Below are positions 11,377 through 27,727 of a DNA stretch of 64,000 bases, in pieces (position 1 is the stretch's first letter; every line of letters begins with the position of its first letter). Location: the NCBI GenBank assembly GCA_964035545.1, contig OZ037767.1, positions 24,881,128 through 24,945,127 of the forward strand. The letters are read 5' to 3'. The stretch is from Bugula neritina. Taxonomy: Eukaryota; Bryozoa; Gymnolaemata; Cheilostomatida; Bugulidae. Both the position numbers and the translations under genes were made by a program. A model generated the notes under the pieces. The model did not search any database. It was not told the DNA's origin and saw nothing but the letters and a program-made list of their open reading frames with translations.

Positions 11377-13754
11377 GCAAGTTTTAAGATATGAGAAATG
11401 TGAATATGCTAAAATGAGTTATTTATCTGACAAAACGAACTTCTTATAGTAAATGAATCTATGGAATGCTGACTTCAAAATAAAAGTGGATAATTATATA
11501 ATTATTATAATATATTTACAAACATTTCAAAATTCTTTTTTTCTAGATTATATACTTTCATTATATACTTTTTAGTTATTATGACTTAAATGCAATTAAT
11601 GCTGGGGCTAATGTTATGTTTGTGCAACACAATAGCTGATTTAAGTTCTACATTACTTAATATATATAATATGTTTTATAATATTTAAGATGCAGATTAA
11701 AGCTGCAACATATTTTTGCAAGAGGATGTTGGAAGACAGTACCTTATTTATTTCCTGCATTAGAAATTGCTAGACCTATTTTAAAATGCTTAAAATACAT
11801 TTTAAATTTAGAACTTTGTACCTTGTAACTATAATGTAGAAGTATGTGGTAATGTTACTGTCATATATTTCTGGGTAAGAAAACGCTACTTTGTCTGCAT
11901 GATGTCGAAGTACAAATTATTAAAGTTATTATATTCTATCAGCACATGAAAGGGCCACTACTTGTAAAACCTTTAAATTAAACTAAACTAAACTTAGAAA
12001 AAAGAGCAATTATCATTTGAAAGAAAAATGAATAGTGCACTATATTATATATTGTATCACAATACCAATTCATACCAAATTTTCTGCTTTTCAGTAAATT
12101 ACAAAAATTAATAGCCACAAATGTTGGGTAATATAGCTTACTCGGCACCAAATACTATTATGTAAAATAATTGTCTTAACAAAATGGTTGTTATATCATT
12201 ACTATTCGAATATTAATATATACCTACAATGCAGACTTTGGCTGAGAATATACATAAAGATATACTGGCGGCATTATTGAAAGCATGCCAAGTATGTTAA
12301 AAGTTATGATTTAAAAGTATTTTTATACATGTACACACGAACAGATACGACCATCACACACATATAGTTGAAGATTAAAGGAATACTAAGTAATATATAG
12401 TAATATATAGTCAACTGTATTTCCCAGGTATGTAAATCAAAAGGTGGGGAATCTATGGCTTAGTATTTTAGTGTCATTTGGGACTATAACCCAATTTAAT
12501 TTATATAAATATACACTAATTTTTTGCCATAATGATTTTTTAAAACAGGGCATGCAACAAGTGCAAACCTGCACCTACCACAAAAAATATGTTTTATTTT
12601 CAACTATTTTGTTCTTGCCATAAATATAGGTCTTAGTATTACAATCAACCATACTTTTTAACTGATAATTATTGCCTGCATGACTGCATACTTTCTCTGT
12701 CAAAAGGCATGCATGTGAAACTCTAGCCAAAGCTATAGGTGATGCTATGTGGATCAAACTGCAAAAACGTTTTTATTAGGTTTAAATACTTTTAAAATAT
12801 GTGCAGGTGCAGCCTATTTGTGTGTATGTGTTTGTGCTAATGACTGCAATGACACCAGGCAAAAATTTAAACCCACTAAAATACATAAACTTACAACAGC
12901 AAGGATAAAAAACTAATTGTTACCAAAATTAATATAATATAAACAATGCAGTTATAAATTTATAAGATCAACTGTGATGCATAATAAAAAACATATGAGA
13001 ATCTAAATCTTGCAGCTATAGCAGATGCAAGATATAAAAATACAGCTGGCAGCTATTATAGTTGCAAAGATATTTTTATTTCATTATATAGTTTTTCTCT
13101 AAATGAGTTAATATAAAGTACATACAGTAGAATGTATTATGTCATCAGTAGTGCTGCAAAGGTTTTAATCACATCAATGGCATAGTAACTATAAAGTTAT
13201 ACACATTATATAGTGTTGAGTTTACCGCAGATAACAATAGCCTACCACCTATGTGCATTCATTTTCAGGATAAAACATTGAAGCAATAATATGGAGTTGT
13301 CTTTCATAAAATACTTATTGCTTGAGTGTATAACTTCTTGGTGCAATGGACTTGATCGTATGTCTGTTAGCATATGATCGCAGGTAAAAATTTACAATAG
13401 ATTGTTATAACAGGCAAATATACTTCAGCAGATGTGTTTGAAGCTTGAGTTTCTTTTTCCAGTGTTTAAAATTGTTAAACCATTTAATTTTGTAATAATT
13501 AATAATTATCAGAATCACGAGTGTAACATTGATATATGTATATTCATACAATCAATTGCATATATACTATATTTGAAGTAACGAGATAAATCTTCTATTC
13601 ATTTGGTCGCACGTGTAAGACTTTTTATCGTTAGTTCTTCAAGTTCAAGACTTCAAGTTTATGACTTCTACTTCTAGTTCTTGTAGTTGTTGACGTTAAA
13701 TTTAATTAACTATAAGTACAAGTACATCCGTATCAGTATCACTACCAATCGCCA
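11377..13754. other. Intergenic, AT-rich, nothing recognised
   Basis: 3' flank of the Asn/Gly gene and 5' flank of MRPS6. No exon with homology, RNA gene or clear mobile element is seen. Confidence 0.5.
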
Positions 13755-16355
13755 ATGCCTCCATATGACATTTCACTGATTTTAAAATTGGCAACAAAGG
13801 TTAGTAGTTACTATTACTTTGACTAAATCAATAGATCATTAATTAATACCTGACTTATCTGTTATCAGATATATTTATAATTCCCACACTCAGTATCACA
13901 CTCACACTGCGTCTGACATTGACACTGGATGGCTGCTAGTATTACTATTATTATTAGTATTACTCAATTAGTATTAGTATTGCTATTATAGTTATATGAT
14001 GTATCACTTTTAGTTTTACTCTGAGTATTACTCTTATTAGTATTACTAAGTATTACTGTATTACTATTAGTGTAACTATATTTCAATGTATTATCTTTAC
14101 TAATATTAATAGTGCTAATAGTATACTATTCCCTCTTGATGATGCTAATAATTTAAATTGACATTATTTATTATTAACTAGTATTATTAACACTAATTGT
14201 CACATGCACTACAAATCATTAGTCTAATGCCATATACACTACAATAATAACTATTCTAATACTTAAGTAGCTACATTATGCAGTATTACGATACCCATAT
14301 AATAATATAATATTTTACCTATATGCTAAATTTAATTGGAGATTTGTCTGTCCAAAAAAGTTGGTGTTCTTGCAAATGTTGAGCATTAATGTTTCTAATT
14401 ATTCAAAATATCGTCTTGCCTGATAGTGGTGTTGTAATCTGACTCTGTACTAACTGAAAAATTTTTTTCAAGCTTATCACTATGGCAATATTTGGTAACA
14501 CTGGCACCATGGAATTTAATTCTCTTAACTTTAAAAGTCAGTCACCATACACTGTCTATATGTATATTACATAGTAGGGAAATGTTCAAATCCAACTCTG
14601 CATAGTGGCTTTCACTTGCAACTGCACTATCACTGTGTACATAACCATTGAGTTACTCTATCTTTATCACAAAGGTTTAGTTTATCTGAAATATATTAAA
14701 TGCTATTTTGTGATGTTTTTGGTTGTTATAGAAGTTGTCTTCTTTTATGATTTTTGTTGGGCCTGGTATTTGGGTTAAAAGAAGAAAGCATCCAGGTTGT
14801 ACTTCTGTAAGAATAGTATTATACTAATGACATTCTTTATGGAAAAGTTTAGTAAACTACTGTGTAAATAGGGCAGGGTAGTTGCAGGTGAGGTAATTAC
14901 AAGTAGGGCAGTTGCAGGTGGATAGTTGCAGCTGGGGTAGTTGCAGGTGGGTTGTATGAATCTGACAGCCCTTTCTCTATTCTCTAGTATATGTCTACTT
15001 AGAGATAAAAGTACAAGCTTAGAATTGCCCCCTTCTCCTGGCAATGTGCAGATGGATAAGTAGGGAGGGCCACAAAAAGCCACCCTATCGGAACAAATTG
15101 TGTGAAACAGGTTATGTTAGGAGTTGTCAACTATTTTTGACTTTTTGCTAATGTTATCATTTCTTATACTTATTTAATCTTAACTTGCAGTCACAGACCA
15201 AGAAGGTCATAACCCGGGCACTGATGTGCATCAAAGACTATGGCGGAATTGTCGGTCGTCTTGAAAATTTAGGTGAACAGACTTTGCCGTATAAAATGAA
15301 ATCTCAAGGCGTCAAACACACCAAAGGGTTGTAAGTTGCTACAATAAATGTGAAATTACAGAAATCTATTTTACATATTCAGCATAATTATGTTTAGATG
15401 ATCTCTCAGCTTACATAAATTGAAAAAGGTGACTACTTTTTCTATTTCGTACTTTGCCTTTTTGTGTTGGTTGTTGGATAAATTGTAAAAGTTTTAAAGA
15501 TCTGGTAAATGGGGAGAAAAGTGTGATACTAGGAGGGAGGGGTAAATGACTTAATAAATTGTAACTTAACAAAATCTATTTGAATTTTCATTCCTTAATG
15601 TGAAGATAGCAGCATACACATATCTGAGTATTCATTGAATAGATGTTATTACTGAAAAGCAATGTTTGCACAGGTCAACACTCTAACTCTTTCTAATTAC
15701 TAGTACGTTTGTCATAGTGTCACTCGCTAAATGATTAAAGTTGTAGAAGACACAATATTGGGCTGCCTACACAGGCTGCTCAGTGGTTTTTTTATACCAA
15801 ATGTTGAGAGTTGTGTTAACCTGTGACATATGAATTCACTTTCAAGTGGTCACACAAATCTATAGATTTATTTGGTTACATAATATCTGTCCAGGAAGTG
15901 TCTAGGCATTATGTAGTATTAGGGTTAACAATGACTGAATTTGTTTATATAAGTTTACAGGAGTGTTCTATTGTGTAATCACATGTATACATAAGTGTAC
16001 TGTTTTGTAGCTACATGTATACATAAGTGTACTGTTTTGTAGCTACATATAGACATAAGTGTACTGTTTTGCAGCTATATGTATACATAAGTGTACTGTT
16101 TTGTAGCTACATATAGACATAAGTGTATTATTTTGCAGCTATATGTATGCGGAAGCTGATATACCTGCCAATTCTGCTGATAAGATTGCTGCCATTCTAT
16201 TGAAAGATCACGACATTTTACGGCCAACCATCATCAGGAAGGAAGTGGAGAACCCGAGACCCTGTGAGAAAGGAGAGTGTTTCTTCGGGGAAATTAACAA
16301 TACAGAAATAGCATTAGTTAAAAAGTATGGTTCTTTTACCAAGCAATCTGTGTAA
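13755..16355 (+). CDS. MRPS6: Small ribosomal subunit protein bS6m (mitochondrial S6)
   Basis: Structural protein of the mitochondrial small ribosomal subunit, homologous to bacterial S6. Three exons: 13755-13799, 15191-15330 and 16139-16355, joined at phases 0 and 2; 133 codons plus stop against 125 residues in human. The first exon codes MPPYDISLILK (human MPRYELALILK), the second has IVGRLENLGEQTLPYKM (human IVRDLENLGERALPYRI), and the third continues the ferredoxin-like fold. The start is the only ATG that gives this conserved N-terminus. The acceptor of exon 3 lies at the end of a tandem array of near-identical acceptor-like units. Confidence 0.9.
13930..14160. repeat. TAGTATTACTATTA-type low-complexity repeat
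   Basis: Degenerate TAGTATTAC/TATTACTAT 9-mer repeats in the first MRPS6 intron; the same motif forms larger tracts near 43800-45060 and 59600-59750. Confidence 0.6.
15981..16138. repeat. 32-bp tandem repeat carrying splice-acceptor copies (MRPS6 intron 2)
   Basis: About five units of 32 bp, each running from CTACATGTATACATAAG-like sequence to TTTTG(T/C)AG. Unit starts fall at 16011, 16043, 16075 and 16107, and the next step is the true exon start at 16139, whose first bases (CTATATGTAT) match the unit start. Confidence 0.9.
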
Positions 16356-16414
16356 ATGAGAGAATATGATAATTTGTATGTGCAACTGCTTTTTATGACT
16401 CACTTTTGAATACC

Positions 16415-16420
16415 AATAAA
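16415..16420 (+). terminator. Poly(A) signal for MRPS6
   Basis: AATAAA 60 nt after the stop codon. Confidence 0.7.
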
Positions 16421-19108
<2,688 letters not shown>

Positions 19109-22100
19109 ATGAACGGCAAGACCTCCCACGCTGAACGACGACTTGCATTTCAAAAGAGTTACAGCATTGAGGTATAATAATATTATTATCGTTACATATC
19201 AGGAAATAATTTAATGGTGCAACAAAAATATTTTGATACGCTTTGCAACAGTTTATCTGTTTTGTGCAATTTAATGCAGAACTTCTATTGCTACCAATTA
19301 TTATAACAAATAGTTGAACTTAGTTCTAACCAGTCTTTATAGCAGACTGCAGCAGAAACTCATAGTTGTTTTAGGTAATTTAATAATAATGGACTATTAT
19401 TAGTTTTTCAGGTTTTGAAATTTCAGGTATTAAATTACAACTTTGAGTAACTCTAAAAGTGTGCTGCAGATAATTTAGGAGAATTAATGTGGTAAGGTTG
19501 GCAATATTTGCAGGCATTGTTAGCTTTTGTAGTGCAAACCAAAACTTAATATGTGTCTGAAGTTGAAATTTAATTACATCATGCAGGGTGTGTTCTATGA
19601 AATCATCTTAACAGTAATGATTTTACTTTGTAAGCTAAAATTTCTCATAAAGTTTTAATTAAAATAGCTGATGAATTAATAGTTCAAGTGACCCTCAGAG
19701 AATGTGATTTTACTCAGCCTAAATTCATGCATTGTTTATAACTATCATGTATACTATATTATATACCGTCATTATATTATATTATATACAGAGCATAAAA
19801 CAACTTTTATACTTTGTTTATTAATCTTGTAAGAATTTAATCTCATTTCTTTCTAGACATCTTTCACAGCGTTAGCATTTATATTTAGTTGGTAAAATAT
19901 GAAAAGGAGCAATTTACAGACTCATAAATTCTTGTATAGTAACAGCACTGCTATAACAACCATATATAAAAGCATCTTTGATTAGCAAAGCTATATTTAA
20001 TTAAATTTTGAATTTACCCATTTTTGCCTTCATCTTATGTAAATAATTATAAAAGCCACCATAGCTAGCCTATTATCAATCAAGTCTGTTCTCAGGTGTT
20101 AATACTAATTACAAATAGTAATGAATTTAATTCCAGGAATATTTTTTAGAAAGGTGAGCCAATCAGGCGAAAGTCTCTTATAGACGATGCTAAGTTTGAT
20201 ACGTACACAAACATTGGTCTGTTGGAAGAGGCACGACAAAGGTCTTTCTCCACTTCAACAGATATCCCTGAGAGTGATGAAGACAAGACACATCTTACCA
20301 GCTGGACATGCATAATGACCTTGAACCCTACATGCAATATTTCGAATGTGTGTAGAGAATTTGAGGTTAGATCAGCAATTTGATATGTATTTGAATACTT
20401 AGCTGGTTTTTATGGTATATCAAATAAATTCCTTATACTTTCTAACAATATCAAACAAGTTAAGAGCAGCATATTTCAAGTTTTGATTTAATATTTCATC
20501 AAATATTAATGCTTTAATGTTTTATTTACTTACTTGAGTACATTTGAAATCGGTAACATTTACTAGAGTTATTAAATTATATTCACCGTACTTTGTTTTA
20601 CTGACAGAAACGCTCGGTAGCCATTCTGCACATTGAGAGTAACAAACTTGACAAACACCCACCAGTGGTGTTTCACAATGGAAACTCAGAAGGCAGAACC
20701 ATCCCCCAGTCTTTAAAGCTTTTGGTCCAGTTTGAAACCACAGAATTTGTTGCGGATGCCATAAAAGCCTCTCTTAAAAGGGATAAGAATTTAGGTTAGT
20801 TTACAGGCAACTCTACTTTGACTGTGTGTAGCTGTATCTTAAATTTTATTGAATTTTCTGGTTTAGTAATGTTTATAGGAACACAATCATATTGAATGCC
20901 CATCATTCTAATGTGTAAGTAACAGCATTAGTTGATGGTAGCTATATAGACATGATGATAAGTGTATTAAATATATTAAATTAAATATTAAATATATACG
21001 TATATTGAATTGCCACTAAAATGAAATTTAAAAGGAAAATGCATATAACAGCCTTTGCCATTAAATAAAAATGTTTCAAAATCCTGAAAACCTAGCCTAA
21101 GAATAGGTAAAGTAGTAGTTTATTATATATTCTTCAGATGAGGTGTACATGACGAGCGATGAAAAACCTGTAGCCTCGGAGCCAATATGGATTCCTAACC
21201 ACATCTCAGATCTAGATAAATGCAATCATTTAATCACCAAGTTTGAGCCCGACCTTGATCAAGGTCATCCAGGATTTGATGATTTAGCCTATCGAAAAAG
21301 ACGGCAGGAGATTGCTGATATCGCCTTCTTCTATAAACAGTAAGGCACCAATGATTTTAGAAGTGTTCAAATAGCACACATGTTAGATTATGTGAAGTTA
21401 TAGCTAAAAGTGTTTCCAAAATAATTTCTGGTCATTGCATTACACACCAGCCTTTCGCCATCCTGAAAAGATAATGGAAATAGATGGGAAAACCCTGTAA
21501 CAAGTTAAATGTCTTGATTCTGCTATCTGTAGGATTTGAGCCCCCCAGACCCTCAAAATTGTATTATGTCAGTTTCTTAGCATACTAGAACATACTAGAA
21601 GCTTGTTTAAATTTATAAATCGTCATTATACAAAAATATTTAATATAAATTTAAATTACCAGTTTGATAACCCAGTTATATAAACTCTTAACAACTTCTA
21701 AATATCCTATTTAATTTACTTGGCATCGGTTCATTGAATTTGACATAAAAATAGATTAGCAATACATACTGTAACAATGCAAAGATGTATAAGGCATGTA
21801 TTTTATGAGCATAAATAAACATTTGCTAAACTTAGTTTTCCTTCAATAATTTGCAAAATAGTTCATTTTCTGAGTTGATGGAAAAAGCAAATTTCTAGCT
21901 TTCAAGCATACTATACATATATTATATGTAGAGTTGAAAGAAAATTGTTAAATTATTTTAACCTTCCTTTATACATCACAGGAGTTTTTATTATTTTGCT
22001 TTCCAGCAAACTTGTAATGTGAATTCTGATAATAAGTTGTTTGATTATTGTTAATGCATGTTTTTAGAGGAGACACGATTCCAGACGTTGTGTACGTCAA

Positions 22101-25100
22101 AGAGGAAGTGGAAGCCTGGTACGATAAATAAGTTTTCAATATTTTCATGTTATTACTTTAACATCACAAGACGTTTATACACAGTATTCAGAGCTTTTAC
22201 TATTTATCAAAGCACATTTTACATTTCCGAGTTTCATCGCATAATGTATAGAACTAGTGCATGTAATGCTACCACCACCGGTCTACCATGCCTCTACTGT
22301 GTGTCGGCCATAATCGTAATCATGTATTGCATACAGGAAACACTCTTACTTGACGCTAAAGAAGCTGTTTCCTACTCACGCCTCTTCTGTCCATGTCTAC
22401 AACTTTGAACTTCTTGAGTCAGTCAACCTCTACAGCGCTAATCACATTCCGCAGCTCAATGAAGTTTCAGAGTTTTTGAAACGTAAGTCCACTACATGTA
22501 TGTTGATAAATATATAATATAATGTAAATAAAATATAATATAGGGCAATATAATATGTAGTATAATATAGTATAATAATTCTAATGTAGTATAATATAAT
22601 CTTGTATAACATAATATAATATGTAGTATAATATAGTATAATAATTCTAATGTAGTATAATATAATCTTGTATAACATAATATAATATGTAGTATAATAT
22701 AGTCTAATATAATATTGTGTGATATAGTATAATATGAAAATTATGTGATATACTCTTTTAAAGTATTTTGGCTTCAAACTGATGACTATAACTGATTAGA
22801 ATAGAATATTATATAGAATTTTATTTGCTGCTATAACATCTTTTTTTTATCACAGGACACTCTGGATTCACCCTGCGTCCAGTTGCCGGTCTAGTCAGTG
22901 CCAGAGACTTCCTGTCCAGTTTGGCTTTCAGAGTGTTTCAGTGCACTCAGTATGTCAGACACTATTCTAAACCAGATCACTCACCAGAGCCTGACTGCAT
23001 TCACGAACTACTTGGTCACGTACCTATGTTAGCAGACCCAGACTTTGCTCAATTCTCTCAGGAAATTGGGCTAATTAGCCTTGGGGCAAGTGATGAAGAT
23101 ATTGAAAAGTTAGCTACGGTAATAATTGATTTTTCTACTAAATATTTTATACTAAATACTGCTGATTCCTAGTAAAATTTTGTTTCTTGTTCGCTAGTGC
23201 TAATGAATCAATGCAAAGAATATTTTTACGACTTTTCAGTGAAGGAAATACTCGAGGGAATTTAGATGTAGCTTTGGGCAAGAGAATAACATGTGTACTA
23301 TAAAACAACAATTAGTAAAATATGTAAACGGTGAACTTTACTTTTCACAGCTGACGATACCGAGGAGTTAATATATTTTTTCTTGAAGGTTATGAATCTT
23401 TTTGACGCACTTTCTGTAATATTGCTTGATAGTTGCATATATTTTGCCTGCAGCCTATTTACTTTGTATGTTCTAGTTGTACTGGTTTACTGTGGAATTC
23501 GGGCTATGCAGAGAGAATGGGGAGTTGCGAGCTATGGGGGCAGGACTCCTCTCTTCCTATGGAGAACTCTTGCACGCATTATCAGGTCAGCTACAAAAAC
23601 AGCTGCTTAAGCTTCACTGTGTGTAGTTGAGATATCTATCAAATCCAATACTAAATCTTGGTATTATAAAAATAATAGTCATATTAATTTGATGCTACAG
23701 ATTTTAATTATATTAGAAAGTTTTATTAATTTGAGGCAATGTGGTTAAATCAATTATATTGGTGCTATACAGGGAACATATTTATGTAAATCTTACATTA
23801 GTCACAAGGCGTTCTTGTTAGAATTTCTATATAATATTAATTAGGAACGCCTCAATTAAAGCCTTTTGAGGCAGCCATAGCAGCTGTGGAACCTTACCAA
23901 GATGAAACTTACCAAGATGTCTACTTTGTCACAGAATCTTTTGAAGATATGAAAGAGAGAGTGAGGTATTCTATTGACTATCATTTCTCTATAAATAGAC
24001 TATATAATATAATTGCTGTTGAAGCCGCCTTAACAACAATATATTTATAAATTTAGTGTAAAATTGTGACAACGAAATAAAAAACAATAAATAGTAAACA
24101 ATAAAATAGTATTCATGCAAATATAAACTCTTATAAAGCATTATTCAATGTTTCTAATGAAAGTAAATTAATATAGTTGAACCCAAGCATTTTTTTAAAT
24201 TTGGCACTTGCTAAAGCACCACAAGTTCATAAAGGGTCTTTAAGGCATTAGTGGCAAAAAGAAATTCTATTTCACTGAGTTTACCTGAGTATATCCTAGT
24301 TCCTGCATACTACAGGTAAGCACTATGCTAGGCTTTATAGCAAGCTGAGGTTTTGTTTTGAAACTCCATTTTAACTATAGCAATTACTGCTGTCACCATA
24401 AAATATATATGTATGAAAATAATGACATTAGTCTAGTGGTCTTAGTACATAGATGAAAATGTTAACCAATATCGATTCCCTGGTTCGCTTGCACAGAATG
24501 CTTGTAGCTCAGCTGGTAAATTCCTAAAGTCACTTATCATATAGATTATAGCATATTAGTATTACTATTTTAATAATTATTTAATTCATTTCACCCTTCT
24601 CAAATATATTACATAAGTTTATAAATAAATGTTATGGTAGTTGAGTACACTGTAGAGCAGGAATGTTTTAGTAATCTAGTATTTTGACAAATGATGTTAT
24701 ATATCATATATTTTGTATTATATATTATAAATTATATATTATATAATATATATATTATATGTATATTACTCAGATCAGTAGTTTATTTAATATAATGATA
24801 ATCTAAGTTCAGTTACCTCCACCATAAGCTCTGTTAACTGCTCATTTCTATCATACAGGTGTACGTAATTGTTAGCTATAAGAGGCCTCGTCATTTCCTA
24901 CTCTACCCTACTATATATGTAACTCGTTAAGCCTAGGACCACACTGTGCGTATTTTCGCATGCAAAAATTGAAATCACAAGTAGCAAAGGTGTCCACTGT
25001 ACGCGTTGAGAAAACATTCGCACTTGTCGCTCAGCATTCTCAACGCAAGTGCGAATCGTCTCTGTCGTCGTCACCTAATTGGCTGGTAGTTATTCAGCGA

Positions 25101-25639
25101 GCCCAATTTCTTTATTTTAGTGCTACATTCCAATAAATTGCGTCTTATTGAAAGCGAGTGCGATTTAAAAATGAAAGCTTTATTTATCACGCATCACTGA
25201 CGCTACAGTGGACACCTTTGCTACCCGAGGTTTCAATTTTCACATGCGAAAATACGCACAGTGTGGCTCTAGGCTAACTCTCTGCTTTTAGCTATTCTTT
25301 CCCTGGTGCCACAACAAACATTTACATATGTAATTCTCCCTAATTATTACATAATGTTCTATATTGTAATTATCATGCCCATATATTGCTACTTTTTTAA
25401 ATTGCAGGGCATTTGCAAAGACTATTAAAAAACCAGTTTTGGTGCGATACGACCCCTATACCCAGTGCGTTCAAGTGCTGGATAGACCTAAAGCTATCCA
25501 TGGAGTCATTGAAGAGGTGAAGGACCAGTTGAACAGCATGTACACAGTTCTGGAGGAAGTGGTATGCCACAAAGAAGACGTGAGGTACGGGCAGGGACAG
25601 CAACACTCCGTCAACGTCATGACTAATGGCGCTGTCTAA
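19109..25639 (+). CDS. TH: Tyrosine 3-monooxygenase (tyrosine hydroxylase), copy 1
   Basis: Iron- and tetrahydrobiopterin-dependent enzyme that converts L-tyrosine to L-DOPA, the rate-limiting step of catecholamine synthesis. Ten exons: 19109-19171, 20150-20365, 20608-20794, 21138-21339, 22068-22118, 22337-22482, 22856-23118, 23477-23585, 23845-23965 and 25408-25639; 529 codons plus stop. The N-terminus has KSYSIE and [11 protein letters not shown] (Ser30), the counterpart of the Ser40 kinase site of mammalian enzyme. An ACT-like regulatory part follows, then the catalytic domain: HELLGH (His338, His343) and TVEFGL (Glu383) are the iron ligands, and Asp432 in EPYQDETYQ matches the Asp that separates tyrosine from phenylalanine hydroxylases. 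A C-terminal coiled-coil tail follows. No stop or frame break is present in the joined model. The gene is followed 3.2 kb on by its tandem copy. Confidence 0.95.
22515..22740. repeat. ~66-bp AT-rich tandem repeat in TH copy 1 intron 6
   Basis: Two to three units built from ATAATATGTAGTATAATATAG and TTCTAATGTAGTATAAT blocks, with period about 66 bp. Confidence 0.7.
24930..25275. mobile_element. MITE with 72-bp terminal inverted repeats (TH copy 1, intron 9)
   Basis: 24930-25001 and 25204-25275 are inverted copies of each other with few mismatches, starting AGCCTAG(A/G)(A/G)CCACACTG. The 202-bp middle has its own CGCACTTG/CAAGTGCG inverted pair and no coding capacity. The left flank is TTAA; the right end reads GGCTAAC, so the target duplication is unclear. 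The superfamily is not assigned. Confidence 0.8.
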
Positions 25640-27315
25640 TTGAGATAACTTGTGAAAATGGTGATGCGTTTTGGCTCAACTACTTTTAGCAAACTATAAC
25701 AATATAAATACTGTAAGGATTGTGTCAGCCTTTCTCCTCAACAAAGTAATTGTTGTCAACTTTATAATGTGCATGAGATGTATTGATCGCTGTGTGTCAC
25801 TATATGGAACGCTTGGGGCTTTACAAGAGCACTGTTTGACTCCATATTGACTCTTTAATTCTAATGAATTCTCTAGCATGTATAAATTAAGTTTAATAGT
25901 TTCAGTTATAACTTTTAATAATCATGAAATACTCTAAAGCACAAAAAACACACTTTGAAATTAATTAATATATGAAGTTGATATGTAAAATTGTCTAATC
26001 TAAATATATTAACAATGTTTGGCCTGCTAACTTACTCCTATCAGAAGTTGTTTACCCTTGGTACTTATATAACTAGAGTAGATAGTGTTATAAAATAATA
26101 TTATGAAAGACTGTAACAAAGCCCAAAAAGGCTAGGTTCTAGGTGTTACTAAAATATATACAAAACATGGCAAATGAAATACTACGTGAAAAGATAGTAT
26201 CTATATTTTATGATACTAGTTGCAGCAGAGCTAACTAGAGTAGGGTTGAGGATTGAATAAGAAAAAATGCAGTGAAAGTTAAAAAAGGGGATTTAGGCAA
26301 TGTGAAGAAAAGTTGCGTAATTGTTGGCATTGGAAGGTTTATATTGTTTTCGCTCATATTGGCTTTTGATTTCAATCCTTGTTGCTAGAGTATAATGTAA
26401 CATATTGTGTCCACAGTGAGTAATATATATATAGATAGAGATGTTGTTGATAATGTGTGTGGACTGTGATAATTGCTAGACAGTAGATCTATGTTTGTAA
26501 TTGTTTTATTATGTCATTGTCATAGGAAATTGAAGCAAATTTGATCATTAACAGTGTCATGACCTCAGTCAGTGTGCTTTGTTAACACAAGTCACCAATG
26601 ATTGTAATACTTTCTTAGACAATTACATTATATATGCAGAACTGATCTCCATCTCTTGATCATCTTTCTAAATTCATAAGTTTTGTTTATGCATACTTTC
26701 TAGAGAAAACTATATAGTGAAAATGTCTTTTATGATTATAAGCATTGATTTATTACTGATATAAAATTAAATTGATGTTATAGACATTCTTATGTTTATT
26801 TTTTGACACGAATTTTTGCTGTTGTGTTTTATCGATGACTTATTTATTGTATTGAAATGCCCAAATAAATATTTCTTTATTATGCTTTCTTGATTTTACT
26901 TGTAGTTTGTAATTTGCAGTCTATAGGAGATTAGTACACTTTTTGGCCATAATAAAGTACTAGTAAAAATATTAAAATAAAAAAATTGACTGTGATAATG
27001 TCTAAGTTAATTTTCAGCTTTTTAATTGTAAGGCAACAAAATGTAGGTTTGATGGGTTTGTCTGATAAGTCGGTTTTTTTCTCTGTAAATGAAATAATAT
27101 TATAAACTCACAGTTCAAACTGAAAGCAAAGTAAAAGAACAAAACTAATTGCGGTGTAAAATTATTTGTAATGAGCTAGCAATAGCAAACTTGTAACTTG
27201 CACTTACCCAAAAAATCCCAAAGTATCAATTTTTGGGTTTTGAAGTCTAACAATAGAAACTAATAACACAAATTTCACAATTACATTTAATTGGCAAATA
27301 ATAAACAGGGAGCAG

Positions 27316-27440
27316 GTTAGATCACTGGGTGTAGTAGTTAGAGCACTGGCCTAGTGAACATGGGGTCAGTGGTTTGAGTCCAAACAATAGTGGTCATGCT
27401 AGGAAGAGCATCCAGTCATAATCCCTCCTGTGCCATATAT
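27316..27440 (+). mobile_element. tRNA-derived SINE fragment
   Basis: An A-box-like TGTAGTAGTTAGAGCAC and a B-box-like GTGGTTTGAGTCC lie ~35 bp apart, followed by GGAAGAGCATCCAGTCATAA, close to the GGAAGGGCATCC tail found in many animal tRNA-SINEs. The cloverleaf is not intact, so it is not a tRNA gene. Confidence 0.65.
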
Positions 27441-27682
27441 ATACATTATGAATAAGTTTAAGCTCGATTTCAAAAAGCCTTTTCCACCAGGGGTGCTCAC
27501 ATGGATAGCGGCTATAAACTTGTATGAGTAAGCATGAAATAAGCCCTAGATAATGATATGAAGACACATAAATCAGTGATAAAAAAGAAATAGCATTGCA
27601 GGTATGGACATGAGGTGACGCAATGTCAAATCTCACAGACTAAGAATCTCACAGACTCTCAGTCCCCACAGCGTAATGTACA

Positions 27683-27727
27683 AGTCTACAGTGACACTCT
27701 ACTTATAGCAGGATGTCACTGTAGACT
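27683..27727. other. Perfect 14-bp inverted repeat (hairpin)
   Basis: AGTCTACAGTGACA at 27683-27696 is perfectly complementary to 27714-27727, with a 17-nt loop. Function unknown. Confidence 0.7.

Noticed and set aside
15981-16138. CRISPR-like regular array
   Set aside because: Units are contiguous tandem repeats without unique spacers, in an animal intron; the same holds for the other arrays in the window.
23383-23630. Two hydrophobic frames near TH copy 1
   Set aside because: They read the exon 23477-23585 in wrong frames; the right frame gives [10 protein letters not shown], so copy 1 is not a pseudogene there.
24420-24530. tRNA-like GTAGCTCAGCTGGTAAA and GATTCCCTGGTTCG motifs
   Set aside because: The boxes are in the wrong order and spacing for a tRNA or a clear SINE.
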